From contig PMKB01000333.1 of assembly GCA_003157595.1 (NCBI GenBank), positions 1 through 8,294 of the forward strand: a stretch of 8,294 bases of DNA. Direction: 5' to 3'. This document shows positions 1 to 6,263 of the stretch, one piece after another. Made by a program: the position numbers and the translations under genes. Under the pieces are notes generated by a model. That model saw only the letters and a list, made by a program, of their open reading frames with translations. It did not search any database and had not been told where the DNA came from. Every line of letters starts with the position of its first letter. The stretch's first letter is position 1. The stretch is from Solirubrobacterales bacterium. Lineage in GTDB: Bacteria; Actinomycetota; Thermoleophilia; Solirubrobacterales; Solirubrobacteraceae.

Positions 1-579
1 CGTGGCGAGGTCGTCGATGTGGACTGGCTGGACCGGGTAGCTGCCGTTCCCCGGGAGGGCGAAGATCGGCATCCGGCGCAGGATCCAGGCGATGTTGTTC
101 GCGAGGATGTCGCGGTCGCCGCCGAAGATCCACGTGGGCCTGACGATCGAGTAGGGGACGCCGACCTCGGCGAGTGCTCGCTCGACGAGCGCTTTGCCGC
201 GGTAGTAGGGCAGCGGGGAATCGATCGTCGGGTTCGCGATGCTGACGTGGACGATCCGCGTCACGCCGGCTCGCCGTGCGGCCTCAAACAGCGTCCGTGA
301 GTTTGCGATCGCGTCGGCGAACGTCGTGTGGCGGTGATCGAAGCGGACCCAGTAGGTGTTGTACAGGGTGGTCACGCCGTCGAGGCTTCGTGCCAGCGCG
401 ACCTGATCGCCGAAACGATAGGGCAGCGTTTCGACGCGTCCATGTAGGCGATGCGCTCGGTCGGGATGGAACGTGAGCGTCCTGACGCTACGGCCCGAGT
501 CGAGCAGCTGACCGGCGATGCGAGATCCCGAGTAGCTGAACGCGCCCGTGACGAGGTCCAACTGGGTGTCGCGGCTCAT
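1..579 (-). CDS. NAD(P)H-binding atypical SDR / NmrA-like protein, C-terminus cut by window edge
   Basis: This frame is open from the ATG at 579-577 to base 1 (193 residues) with no stop, so the C-terminus lies outside the window. Residues 9-18 (LVTGAFSYSG) sit where SDR proteins carry their glycine-rich dinucleotide loop, in the variant form seen in NmrA-like and NDUFA9-like atypical SDRs. A YxxxK pair (Y125, K129) lies at the usual SDR active-site position. It is preceded by the strand HVSI (111-114) and followed by VRPTWIFGG (146-154) and the VQPVHIDDLA stretch (183-192) typical of NAD-dependent epimerase/dehydratase proteins. A cytoplasmic NAD(P)-dependent oxidoreductase or a redox-sensing binder are both possible, and the substrate cannot be read from sequence. 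The start codon overlaps the tetR stop as ATGA, so translation is probably coupled and the TetR protein is the likely regulator. Confidence is high for the family and low for the reaction. Confidence 0.9.
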   Translation of the reverse strand, partial: MSRDTQLDLVTGAFSYSGSRIAGQLLDSGRSVRTLTFHPDRAHRLHGRVETLPYRFGDQVALARSLDGVTTLYNTYWVRFDHRHTTFADAIANSRTLFEAARRAGVTRIVHVSIANPTIDSPLPYYRGKALVERALAEVGVPYSIVRPTWIFGGDRDILANNIAWILRRMPIFALPGNGSYPVQPVHIDDLAT

Positions 580-1220
580 CGTGATCGCTTCGCTCGTTGG
601 GAAGGCAGTAACGCGCCGACCAGCGGCGAAAGGCGCACGCCGAGATCGAGCAACGACTCGGCGCGCGCCCGGTTGCCCTCGAGATGGCTGAGCATGTCGA
701 TGCCCAGGTAAAGCGCAATGACCGCGAATGCGACGTCGCGTGGCGGCACCATCGATTCGAACAGCGATCCGGCGAGCAGTTCCCGCAGCTTGCGCTCGAC
801 CATGTCGACCCAGGGCTGAAGGCAGGCGACGACCTCGGCGCCGAGCCCGGCGTGCGAGACGCCGGCGGCGACCATCTCGCCCAGCACGGTGACGTAACCG
901 TTCTTGAGGTCGTCCGCGTAGATCTCGCGTGCGAGGCTCGCCAACTCCGGGAGGCTCTGCGTTTGCTCGAACATGCCCCGGTAGGCGCCCATCCTCCGGG
1001 CGCTGACGAGTTCGAGGGCGGCCAACAGCAGTTTCTCAATGCTGCCGAAGTGGTAGAAGATCAGCGCTTGGTTGAAGGCTCCAGCCGCGGCAATCTCCCT
1101 TGCGCTCGCGGCGGCAAACCCCTTCGTCTTCAGCGTCTCAAGCGCCGCCTCGGCGATCCTGAGCTTCGTTCCGCTCAGCTGCTCCTGCGTCCGCCGATCG
1201 ATGGGTGTCGTCGACTCCAC
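576..1220 (-). CDS. TetR/AcrR-family transcriptional regulator
   Basis: This 214-residue protein has the usual TetR-family length. An N-terminal three-helix DNA-binding domain spans about residues 18-65. The recognition region REIAAAGAFNQALIFYHF (41-58) followed by GSIEKLLLAAL (59-69) is a classic TetR signature. The rest (about 80-205) is helical and should form the ligand-binding and dimerisation domain; no specific ligand can be inferred. The start is a GTG at 1220-1218; no in-frame ATG lies nearby and no clear Shine-Dalgarno is visible. The stop TGA (578-576) overlaps the ATG of the downstream NAD(P)H-binding gene, so the two form a tight operon. Two tandem 13-bp repeats and an extended -10 lie just upstream, which suggests autorepression and joint control of the oxidoreductase. 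The family is certain; the inducer and regulon are inference. Confidence 0.95.
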   Translation of the reverse strand: MESTTPIDRRTQEQLSGTKLRIAEAALETLKTKGFAAASAREIAAAGAFNQALIFYHFGSIEKLLLAALELVSARRMGAYRGMFEQTQSLPELASLAREIYADDLKNGYVTVLGEMVAAGVSHAGLGAEVVACLQPWVDMVERKLRELLAGSLFESMVPPRDVAFAVIALYLGIDMLSHLEGNRARAESLLDLGVRLSPLVGALLPSQRAKRSR

Positions 1221-1231
1221 GCTTGGAGTTT

Positions 1232-1257
1232 AGCAATCGCTCAAAGCGATCGCTCAA
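1232..1257 (-). promoter_or_regulatory. Tandem 13-bp repeats upstream of tetR, likely TetR operator
   Basis: Read on the minus strand, TTGAGCGATCGCT (1257-1245) is followed directly by TTGAGCGATTGCT (1244-1232), identical at 12 of 13 positions. Each unit has an AGC-N4-GCT dyad; the first contains the perfect palindrome AGCGATCGCT. The array ends 11 bp before the tetR GTG and begins one base after a -10-like hexamer, where a repressor would block transcription starting. The repeat is visible directly; that the adjacent TetR protein binds it is inferred from position and the family's habit of autoregulation. Confidence 0.65.
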
Positions 1258-1266
1258 ATTATCGCA
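1258..1266 (-). promoter_or_regulatory. Extended -10 promoter element for tetR
   Basis: On the minus strand the sequence TGCGATAAT (1266-1258) matches the extended -10 pattern TGnTATAAT at all positions but one. No good -35 is visible at 17-18 bp spacing, which extended -10 promoters can tolerate. Transcription would start near 1251, inside the tandem repeats, giving a leader of about 30 bases before the GTG at 1220. Confidence 0.45.
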
Positions 1267-1288
1267 CTGCCCCGGTGGGGACGGCGTG

Positions 1289-2170
1289 TCAGGACGGTCT
1301 GGTGAAGGCCTTGCGCGTGTGCACGAGGAGTTCTCGGAGCGCTGGACTGTGTACTGGTTTCCAGATCAGGGCGAGGGTCGCGGGTGTTTCGATGTCGTCG
1401 ATTGTGAGGGCTTTCAGTCGGCCGTCGTGCTTGGCAGTCATGGATTCGCTGAGGATGGCGACGCCGAGTCCGCGGATCGCGAGGTCGGCGATGGCGTCCG
1501 GTGCGCTGGCCTCCAGCGCGATGTCCGGCCGTGTTCCGTTGGCCCGGCAGGCTTTGTCAAACACGGTTCGAATCCCCGTTCCTTCTGGGAGACAGACCAG
1601 CGGGTAGGAGCTGATATCAGCGAGGGCGACTCGTTGACGTCCTGCTAGCGGGTGGTCGGGCGGCACGGCTGCGACGAGTCGTTCGCTGATGATCGTGAGC
1701 GCGTCCAGTCCCGCTGGCGTGCCGATCGCTCCAATCAGGGCGATGTCGGCCTGGCCGAGCTGCACCCGCTCGATCAGCCGGTCGGAGTTGCCTTCGACCA
1801 GGGCGATCTCGACGCCGGGGTGGGCGTGGTGGAACGCGGCGAGCGCGTCAAATAGTGGGGTGATTGTGCAGCCGATGATCATGCCTACCACGAGCCGGCC
1901 CCGAATCAGTTCGCGCACGTCATCGACTGCTCGGCGCATGGCTTCCGCGGAGGCGAGTGCGGCTCGGGCGTGCTCGAGTGCAGCCGCTCCGGCGGGTGTA
2001 AGGGTGGCCGTGCGACCGGAGCGGTCGATCAGCGTCGCGCCGAGATCGCGTTCGAGCTGGCGGATCTGGGCGCTGACGCCGGACTGACTGATGTGCACGC
2101 GCTCCGCCGCGCGCGTGAAGTTGGCTTCCTCGACCACCGCGATGAAGTACTCCAGCTGCCTGAGTTCCAT
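1289..2170 (-). CDS. LysR-family transcriptional regulator
   Basis: This 293-residue protein has the standard LysR length and layout. The winged helix-turn-helix fills residues 1-60: MELRQLEYFIAVVEEANFTR, then AAERVHISQSGVSAQIRQLE and the wing RSGRTATLTPAG. A linker helix runs to about 88. The periplasmic-binding-protein-like effector domain covers about 90-290, with GRLVVGMI (91-98) as its first strand and GLGVAILSES (234-243) in the usual C-terminal position. The start is ATG 2170-2168, and the MELRQLEYF beginning matches the family norm. The gene is divergent from the NTF2-like gene at 2272, a common LysR arrangement, so that gene is the likeliest target. It ends 68 bp before tetR, which appears to have its own promoter. 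The effector is unknown. Confidence 0.96.
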   Translation of the reverse strand: MELRQLEYFIAVVEEANFTRAAERVHISQSGVSAQIRQLERDLGATLIDRSGRTATLTPAGAAALEHARAALASAEAMRRAVDDVRELIRGRLVVGMIIGCTITPLFDALAAFHHAHPGVEIALVEGNSDRLIERVQLGQADIALIGAIGTPAGLDALTIISERLVAAVPPDHPLAGRQRVALADISSYPLVCLPEGTGIRTVFDKACRANGTRPDIALEASAPDAIADLAIRGLGVAILSESMTAKHDGRLKALTIDDIETPATLALIWKPVHSPALRELLVHTRKAFTRPS

Positions 2171-2174
2171 ATCC

Positions 2175-2206
2175 GCTAATTCTAGCTCTTAGCAGAAACA
2201 TCTGTT
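2175..2206. promoter_or_regulatory. Inverted repeats in the divergent LysR/NTF2-like spacer
   Basis: The 101-bp spacer (2171-2271) contains GCTAA (2175-2179) and TTAGC (2189-2193) separated by 9 bp. It also holds two overlapping short dyads: CAGA-AACA-TCTG (2193-2204) and AACA-TC-TGTT (2197-2206). LysR proteins bind interrupted dyads in such spacers, so these are candidate binding and activation sites. A TAGAAT hexamer on the minus strand (2184-2179) could be the -10 of the LysR gene and would be covered by the first dyad. No exact T-N11-A LysR box stands out, so the assignment is tentative. Confidence 0.4.
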
Positions 2207-2260
2207 GGACTTCTACTTCTCCTGGGTCCAGACTGGCCGTTGAGAGACATCCCCGCGAAC

Positions 2261-2266
2261 GAGAGG
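2261..2266 (+). promoter_or_regulatory. Shine-Dalgarno of the NTF2-like gene
   Basis: GAGAGG lies five bases before the ATG at 2272. It is one of the clearer ribosome binding sites in this window and fixes that start codon. Confidence 0.6.
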
Positions 2267-2271
2267 ACCCG

Positions 2272-2640
2272 ATGCCCGACAACGTGACAGCACTGAAGCC
2301 AGAGGATCTCACCCGCCTGTTCGTCGAGCGCGCCAATGACCGCGATGCAGCCGGTATCGCCGCGCTGTATGAGAACGAGGCGGTCATGGCCTATCCGCCG
2401 GGCGAGCTGACAGTGGGCCGCGAAGCCATCCGAGCGCTGTGGGAGAAGGTGCTCGCCAACGCGCCACACTTCGAGCTGGAGCCTCCGCTGCCGACCCTGA
2501 TCAGCGGCGACATCGCGCTCACGTCCACTCCTCCGAAGGACGGCGCCGGCGCTCGCGCGCAGGTCGTTCGCAGACAACCCGACGGCACGTGGCTGCGACT
2601 GCTCGACCAGCCCGAATTCGACCACCCGGTTCAGAAATGA
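2272..2640 (+). CDS. Small NTF2-like (SnoaL/YybH-type) domain protein
   Basis: This is a 122-residue single-domain protein. Residues 8-65 match the opening of the SnoaL/DUF4440 (YybH) group of the NTF2-like fold: a first helix with LTRLFVERANDRDAAGIAAL, then YENEAVMAYPPGE and GREAIRALWEKVLANAP. The strands in the second half end in VRRQPDGTWLRLLDQPEFD (99-117), where family members carry the DGxW turn. It has no signal peptide or membrane segment, so it should be cytoplasmic. Family members range from small-molecule isomerases and cyclases to stress proteins of unknown role, and the pocket residues do not settle which applies here. It is divergent from the LysR gene and probably under its control. 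A hairpin 64 bp past the stop could end the transcript. Confidence 0.85.
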   Translation: MPDNVTALKPEDLTRLFVERANDRDAAGIAALYENEAVMAYPPGELTVGREAIRALWEKVLANAPHFELEPPLPTLISGDIALTSTPPKDGAGARAQVVRRQPDGTWLRLLDQPEFDHPVQK

Positions 2641-2942
2641 ACGAGCCGAACACGTGTGGATGCGACTCCGCGCTGAACCGCCAGGTCACAGCCCCCTTCC
2701 ACCGTCGAGCAGGCGCAGGCTGCTCGACTCGACCCGCCCGCACAGGACGACCTTCACGAACGCGCTGAGCGGGCTACCCCTGCGGCCGCAGAATTAGCCG
2801 GCGGCCGGAGGCGCGCCACCCCAGCCGGACGCTGCGGCCGCGGGCGTATCAGCCACGCGGGTGATGGCCGCGCATCGTCGGCTCGAACCGCTGACGCGCG
2901 ACGATCTGCGCCGACCGGCGCGTGTCGGATACTGGCCGCAGG
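2641..2942. other. Non-coding spacer of about 300 bp before the channel-like gene
   Basis: No protein gene is convincing here. Besides the hairpin at 2704-2728, the stretch holds the perfect 12-bp palindrome CTGCGGCCGCAG (2780-2791) and a second GCGGCCGC-containing segment near 2832-2841. Two tiny reading frames can be drawn: 43 residues from 2637, overlapping the previous stop as ATGA, and 28 residues from 2864 to 2950, overlapping the channel start. Neither resembles a known protein. No good -10/-35 pair for the downstream gene was found by eye. Confidence 0.5.
2704..2728 (+). terminator. Terminator-like hairpin downstream of the NTF2-like gene
   Basis: A perfect 9-bp stem, GTCGAGCAG (2704-2712) and CTGCTCGAC (2720-2728), encloses a 7-nt loop. 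It starts 64 bases after the NTF2-like stop. No T-run follows, so it is either a U-tract-less terminator of the kind proposed for high-GC actinobacteria or an RNA-stabilising stem. Confidence 0.45.
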
Positions 2943-4322
2943 ATGGCTGAGCAGCCGCCAGGCGAGGACGGCAGACGACGACTGATCCTCGTGATCGGCC
3001 AGGGGCCGCTCGTCGAGGTCGTGCGCCGTGCCCTCGAAGAGGCCGTGGAGGTGCTGCACCTGCCGGAGCCGGCGGACAACGAAATCCGCCGGGCGATGAG
3101 CTCCGAGGTCGACGCGGTGATCGTGATTTCTCGCGACGACCGCGTCTCGCTGCGCCACGCGCTGGTCGTCGAGCACCTGCGACCCGGGGTGCGCTTGATC
3201 GTGACCATCTACAACCGGGACCTCGGCGCGGAGCTTCGGCGCGCCGTTCCCAACGTCCGCGTCATGTCGATGGCGGACATCGTGGCTCCGTCGCTCGCGG
3301 CGGCGTGCCTAGCCGACGATCTGCTCTCTGTACGGCGCTCGGGTGGCAGGATGGTCGGCATCCGACGCGGCGCGGACGCGCCGGTTGCGTCCCCGCTCGC
3401 GTTGCACCCTCGCAACCGCGGCGAGCGAATCTTGACCAACCTCAGCTCGCTCGTGCACCCCTTCGAGCTGAGCGCCAGGACGCTCCTGGCGGGACTGCTG
3501 GGTTTTGTGATGATCCTCGTCAGCGACTCCATCGTGATCGCGCTCGCACTGCACGAGTCCGTCGTGGACGCCGTGTACGCGGCCACGAAGACGATCGTCA
3601 CCGTCGGTCCCAGCCCGAGGGTCGACGCCGGACCAGCCTGGCTGAAGCTTTACTCCGCGGCGATGATGCTCGCCGCTCTGGCCTTCACCGCCGTGTTCAT
3701 CGCAGGTCTGATCGACCGCCTGCTGGACCGCCGTCTCGTCGCGATCGTCGGGTCCCGGACGATGCCTCGCCAGGACCACGTCGTCGTGGTGGGGCTCGGG
3801 CAGGTCGGATTGCGCCTGTGCATGATGCTGCGCACGCTGGGCGTCCCCGTGGTGGCCGTCGAGCTCGATCCCGACGCCGACAACATCAGGCGCGCCCGCC
3901 AGTACGACATTCCCGTCGTGATCGGTCGGGGCAGCAGCCGCGCCGTGCTGCAGCGCCTGTCTATCGCCCGCGCCCGCGCACTTGCCGCCGTCACCTCTGA
4001 CGAGATCGAGAACATCGCGGCCGCCGTGGGTGCGCTGGCGATTCGCGAGAACCTGCGGACGGTGCTGCGCGCCGGCAGCGGTGACGTGCTGGACGAAACG
4101 CGTGCGCTGTTTCGGATCGGGGCCGTCCGGGACGTGTACCGGATCGGCGGCACCCTGCTTGCCGCCGCGGCGCTGGGATTGCCGGCGGAGGAGGCGTTCA
4201 TCGTCGAGGAGACCGTCTGGGTGATCGCGCAGGACGGACGACTCGAACCGTTCGAAGCGCACTTGGAGACCGCAGGCGCTGGCGCGTCAGCGACCGACAC
4301 TGGCGCGTCAGCGGACCTCTGA
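2943..4322 (+). CDS. Ion-channel-like membrane protein with flanking RCK/TrkA-N domains and a non-canonical filter
   Basis: Numbered from the ATG at 2943, this 459-residue protein has three parts. Residues about 13-130 form a Rossmann-like RCK/TrkA-N domain whose loop, VIGQGPLVE, lacks the third glycine of GxGxxG, so it may not bind nucleotide. Residues about 175-262 are a two-helix channel module: helix one about 179-203, a pore-loop-like segment DAVYAATKTIVTVG, and helix two about 235-260. Where potassium channels read TVGYGD, this one reads TVGPSP (220-225), then RVD. Residues about 279-413 form a second RCK domain with an intact GLGQVG (284-289) and an acidic residue after the second strand (E307), consistent with NAD(H) or ATP binding. 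The role is probably nucleotide-gated ion transport or a sensor derived from it; the ion is uncertain. An in-frame GTG at 2922 would add seven residues; neither start has a good ribosome site. The Ala/Thr-rich tail carries a short tandem repeat. A gap of about 77 bp to the next membrane protein permits co-transcription. Confidence 0.88.
   Translation: MAEQPPGEDGRRRLILVIGQGPLVEVVRRALEEAVEVLHLPEPADNEIRRAMSSEVDAVIVISRDDRVSLRHALVVEHLRPGVRLIVTIYNRDLGAELRRAVPNVRVMSMADIVAPSLAAACLADDLLSVRRSGGRMVGIRRGADAPVASPLALHPRNRGERILTNLSSLVHPFELSARTLLAGLLGFVMILVSDSIVIALALHESVVDAVYAATKTIVTVGPSPRVDAGPAWLKLYSAAMMLAALAFTAVFIAGLIDRLLDRRLVAIVGSRTMPRQDHVVVVGLGQVGLRLCMMLRTLGVPVVAVELDPDADNIRRARQYDIPVVIGRGSSRAVLQRLSIARARALAAVTSDEIENIAAAVGALAIRENLRTVLRAGSGDVLDETRALFRIGAVRDVYRIGGTLLAAAALGLPAEEAFIVEETVWVIAQDGRLEPFEAHLETAGAGASATDTGASADL
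4279..4313 (+). repeat. In-frame direct repeat in the 3' end of the channel-like gene
   Basis: CTGGCGCGTCAGCG occurs at 4279-4292 and again, identically, at 4300-4313. The 21-bp period keeps the frame, so the protein tail repeats GASA (…GASATDTGASADL). It lies in a hydrophilic, probably disordered tail nine bases before the end of the gene, and looks like a local duplication rather than a functional element. Confidence 0.8.
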
Positions 4323-4399
4323 GCGCGGCCGATCGCGGCGAGCGCCGAACCCGAAGGGCGACCCGGCGGTTGCGCTCGGCCGAGGGTGGAGCGGGCGAC

Positions 4400-6127
4400 G
4401 TGGGAGAGTCCCGTCGCGTGGAAGCGAGATCGGCGGTGCTCCCCTCGCGTCGGCGGCGCCCGGCCGCGGACCTGCTCGACCAGCCCCCTTGGCTGTTGGC
4501 GCTCCTGGTGGCGGGCGCGCTTGGCGTCAGCTACCTCGCCGTCGCCCCGCTCAGCGGTGATCTTGCGGCCGCCTCCTATCGCAGCTACCTGTTCGCGCAT
4601 GCCGGGCTGACGATCTGGGATGACGGCTGGTACGGCGGCCACTACCTGCCCGCGTACAGCCTGCTGTCGCCCGCGCTGGGGGCCTGGCTTGGCCTGCGCC
4701 TCACCGCGGTCGTCGCGACGACGATTGCCGCGGTGCTGTTCGCGCTCTTGATCGACGGGCATTTTCCGGCCCCTGGCACCCGGCTCGCCGCCGCATGGTT
4801 CGCATTCGGCGTCGGCGTCGAGCTCGCTTCGGCGCGCGTGGCGTTCGACATCGGTCTCGCCCTGGCGCTGGGGGCGTTGCTCGCCGCCGTGCGTGGGCGC
4901 CGTGCGCCGGCGCTCCTGCTTGGTGTGCTCAGCTCGCTCGGGAGTCCCGTCGCGGGGGCGTTCCTCGGCCTGGCGTGCGTGGCCTGGGCGGTTGCCGGGC
5001 TGGGCGGCCGCCTCGACCGCCGGCGCGGGCGGTCGCGCCCCGGCGGCGACGGCGCGTCCGGCGCCGGTCCGGCCGCGCCGGGCTCGGTCTTTGCGCTCGC
5101 GCTCGCGGGCAGCGCGCTGGTGCCGATCGTCCTGTTGACGCTCGCCTTCCCCGAAGCCGGCACGCAGCCGTACGCCCCCAGCTCTTTCTGGCCGGAGGAG
5201 GCGCTCGTGCTGCTGATCGCGCTCCTGCTCCCCCGCGAGCAGCGGACGCTGCGCGTGGGGGCCGTGCTGTACGGAGCCGCGATGTTCGCGGCGTTCGTGA
5301 TCCCGAGCTCGATGGGCGACAACGCGGAGCGTCTGGGGGCGCTCGCGGCCGCGCCGATCGCGGCCTGTGCGCTGCTTGCGCGGCGCCCGCGTGTGCTGCT
5401 GGTGCTGGTCCCTGCGCTGCTCTTCTGGCAGATCATCCGGGCGGAGCAGGACCTTGCGGCTGCTGCGTCGGATCCATCGGCGCAACAGGCCTACTACACA
5501 CCTCTCCTCGATCACATGCGGGCGATCGGTGCGCTGGACGCGAGCCGGCCGACGCGCATCGAGGTGGTCCCGACGCTCGTCCACTGGGACGCTCGCTGGG
5601 TGCCCCAGGACGTTGCGATCGCCCGCGGCTGGGAGCGACAGGTCGACCTCGCGAACGACCCTCTCTTCTACGGCTCCACGCCACTGGGCGCCGGGCGCTA
5701 CAACACGTGGCTGCGCAGCGAAGCGATCTCCTACGTCGCGCTCCCAGACGCGCCGCTTGACTCCTCGGCGCTCGGGGAGGCCGAGCTGCTGCGCAGCGGC
5801 CCTCCGCCGTATCTGCGCCAGGTCTGGCACTCAGCCCACTGGCGCCTGTTCGCCGTCCTGGATGCCCAGCCGCTGGTGCAGCGACCGGCCGTGGTGACGA
5901 GCATGACCACGGACTCCTTCACGCTCGAGACCCGCCGACCCGGCACGTTCACCGTGCGGGTGCGCTTCACGCCCTATTGGGCCCTGGAGAGCGGGGCCGG
6001 CTGCGTCCAGCGCTCCGCCGGCGGTTGGACCGAGGTTCGGGCGAGCGCCGCCGGCAGCCTGCAGGTCGGGATCGCCTTCTCGATCACGCGGATCTTCGAC
6101 CACGGTCCCCGCTGCCGCGGAGCGTGA
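4400..6127 (+). CDS. Polytopic membrane protein with C-terminal soluble domain, GT-C-like layout
   Basis: I do not recognise a named gene. Numbered from the GTG at 4400, the protein has 575 residues. An Arg-rich cytoplasmic start (to about 28) is followed by a membrane half (about 30-350) with roughly eight to ten hydrophobic segments, for example 31-49, 98-117, 150-164, 229-250, 268-278, 285-301 and 330-345. Between the first two is a loop with an acidic-aromatic motif, WDDGWYGGHY (73-82). GT-C glycosyltransferases carry catalytic acids in the same place, but the match is in layout only. Residues about 355-575 form a soluble domain, probably extracytoplasmic, with two cysteines (C535, C572) that could pair. 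Relatives are sometimes labelled simply membrane protein or transporter, so other roles are open. TTG 4370 and GTG 4418 are alternative starts; GGAG eight bases before 4400 favours that one. It follows the channel-like gene on the same strand and may share its transcript. Confidence 0.8.
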   Translation: MGESRRVEARSAVLPSRRRRPAADLLDQPPWLLALLVAGALGVSYLAVAPLSGDLAAASYRSYLFAHAGLTIWDDGWYGGHYLPAYSLLSPALGAWLGLRLTAVVATTIAAVLFALLIDGHFPAPGTRLAAAWFAFGVGVELASARVAFDIGLALALGALLAAVRGRRAPALLLGVLSSLGSPVAGAFLGLACVAWAVAGLGGRLDRRRGRSRPGGDGASGAGPAAPGSVFALALAGSALVPIVLLTLAFPEAGTQPYAPSSFWPEEALVLLIALLLPREQRTLRVGAVLYGAAMFAAFVIPSSMGDNAERLGALAAAPIAACALLARRPRVLLVLVPALLFWQIIRAEQDLAAAASDPSAQQAYYTPLLDHMRAIGALDASRPTRIEVVPTLVHWDARWVPQDVAIARGWERQVDLANDPLFYGSTPLGAGRYNTWLRSEAISYVALPDAPLDSSALGEAELLRSGPPPYLRQVWHSAHWRLFAVLDAQPLVQRPAVVTSMTTDSFTLETRRPGTFTVRVRFTPYWALESGAGCVQRSAGGWTEVRASAAGSLQVGIAFSITRIFDHGPRCRGA

Positions 6128-6138
6128 CTGCCACTGAG

Positions 6139-6180
6139 CTCACCTGCGCGGCGGGCGAATTCGACGAGGCTCGCGGTGAG
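6139..6180 (+). terminator. Imperfect hairpin after the polytopic membrane protein gene
   Basis: CTCACC-T-GCG (6139-6148) can pair with CGC-GGTGAG (6172-6180), a 9-bp stem with one bulged T and a loop of about 23 nt. It begins 11 bases after the stop at 6127, in the spacer between convergent genes. No T-run follows, so this is a modest terminator candidate. Confidence 0.3.
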
Positions 6181-6263
6181 CAGAGCGGTGTGCGGTGTCG
6201 CTGGGCGAGCGCGAAGCCACCCGTGCCGCGTGTCACAGCGGCGCCGGGTCCGGAGGGCTGAAG

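Noticed and set aside
1271..1281. CCCC-ACC-GGGG dyad (minus strand) between the LysR stop and tetR as a terminator
   Set aside because: The stem is only four pairs with a 3-nt loop and no T-run, too weak to call.
684..1607. 307-codon open frame on the plus strand
   Set aside because: It runs antisense across tetR, the tetR promoter and the end of the LysR gene, all well supported, and has no recognisable domain.
2637..2768. 43-codon frame starting by ATGA overlap with the NTF2-like stop
   Set aside because: The overlap is suggestive, but the product has no fold-like pattern, becomes Arg/Thr/Pro repetitive, and the frame crosses the hairpin at 2704-2728. Chance is more likely.
2780..2791. 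12-bp perfect palindrome CTGCGGCCGCAG
   Set aside because: Short GC-only palindromes are common at this base composition. Nothing nearby pairs it with a gene or recombination site.
3305..4000. Possible split or frameshifted channel gene
   Set aside because: The main frame is continuous from the N-terminal RCK domain through the pore and second RCK domain, so no frameshift is needed.
4795..5760. 321-codon open frame on the plus strand, shifted relative to the polytopic membrane protein
   Set aside because: It is an alternative frame inside a gene with clear membrane helices; its Arg/Ala/Gly-rich product is a frame shadow.
3650..5830. 726-codon open frame on the minus strand
   Set aside because: It lies antisense to the channel-like and polytopic membrane protein genes, is extremely rich in Arg, Gly, Glu and Gln, and shows no domain pattern. 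It is a typical antisense artefact of GC-rich coding DNA.
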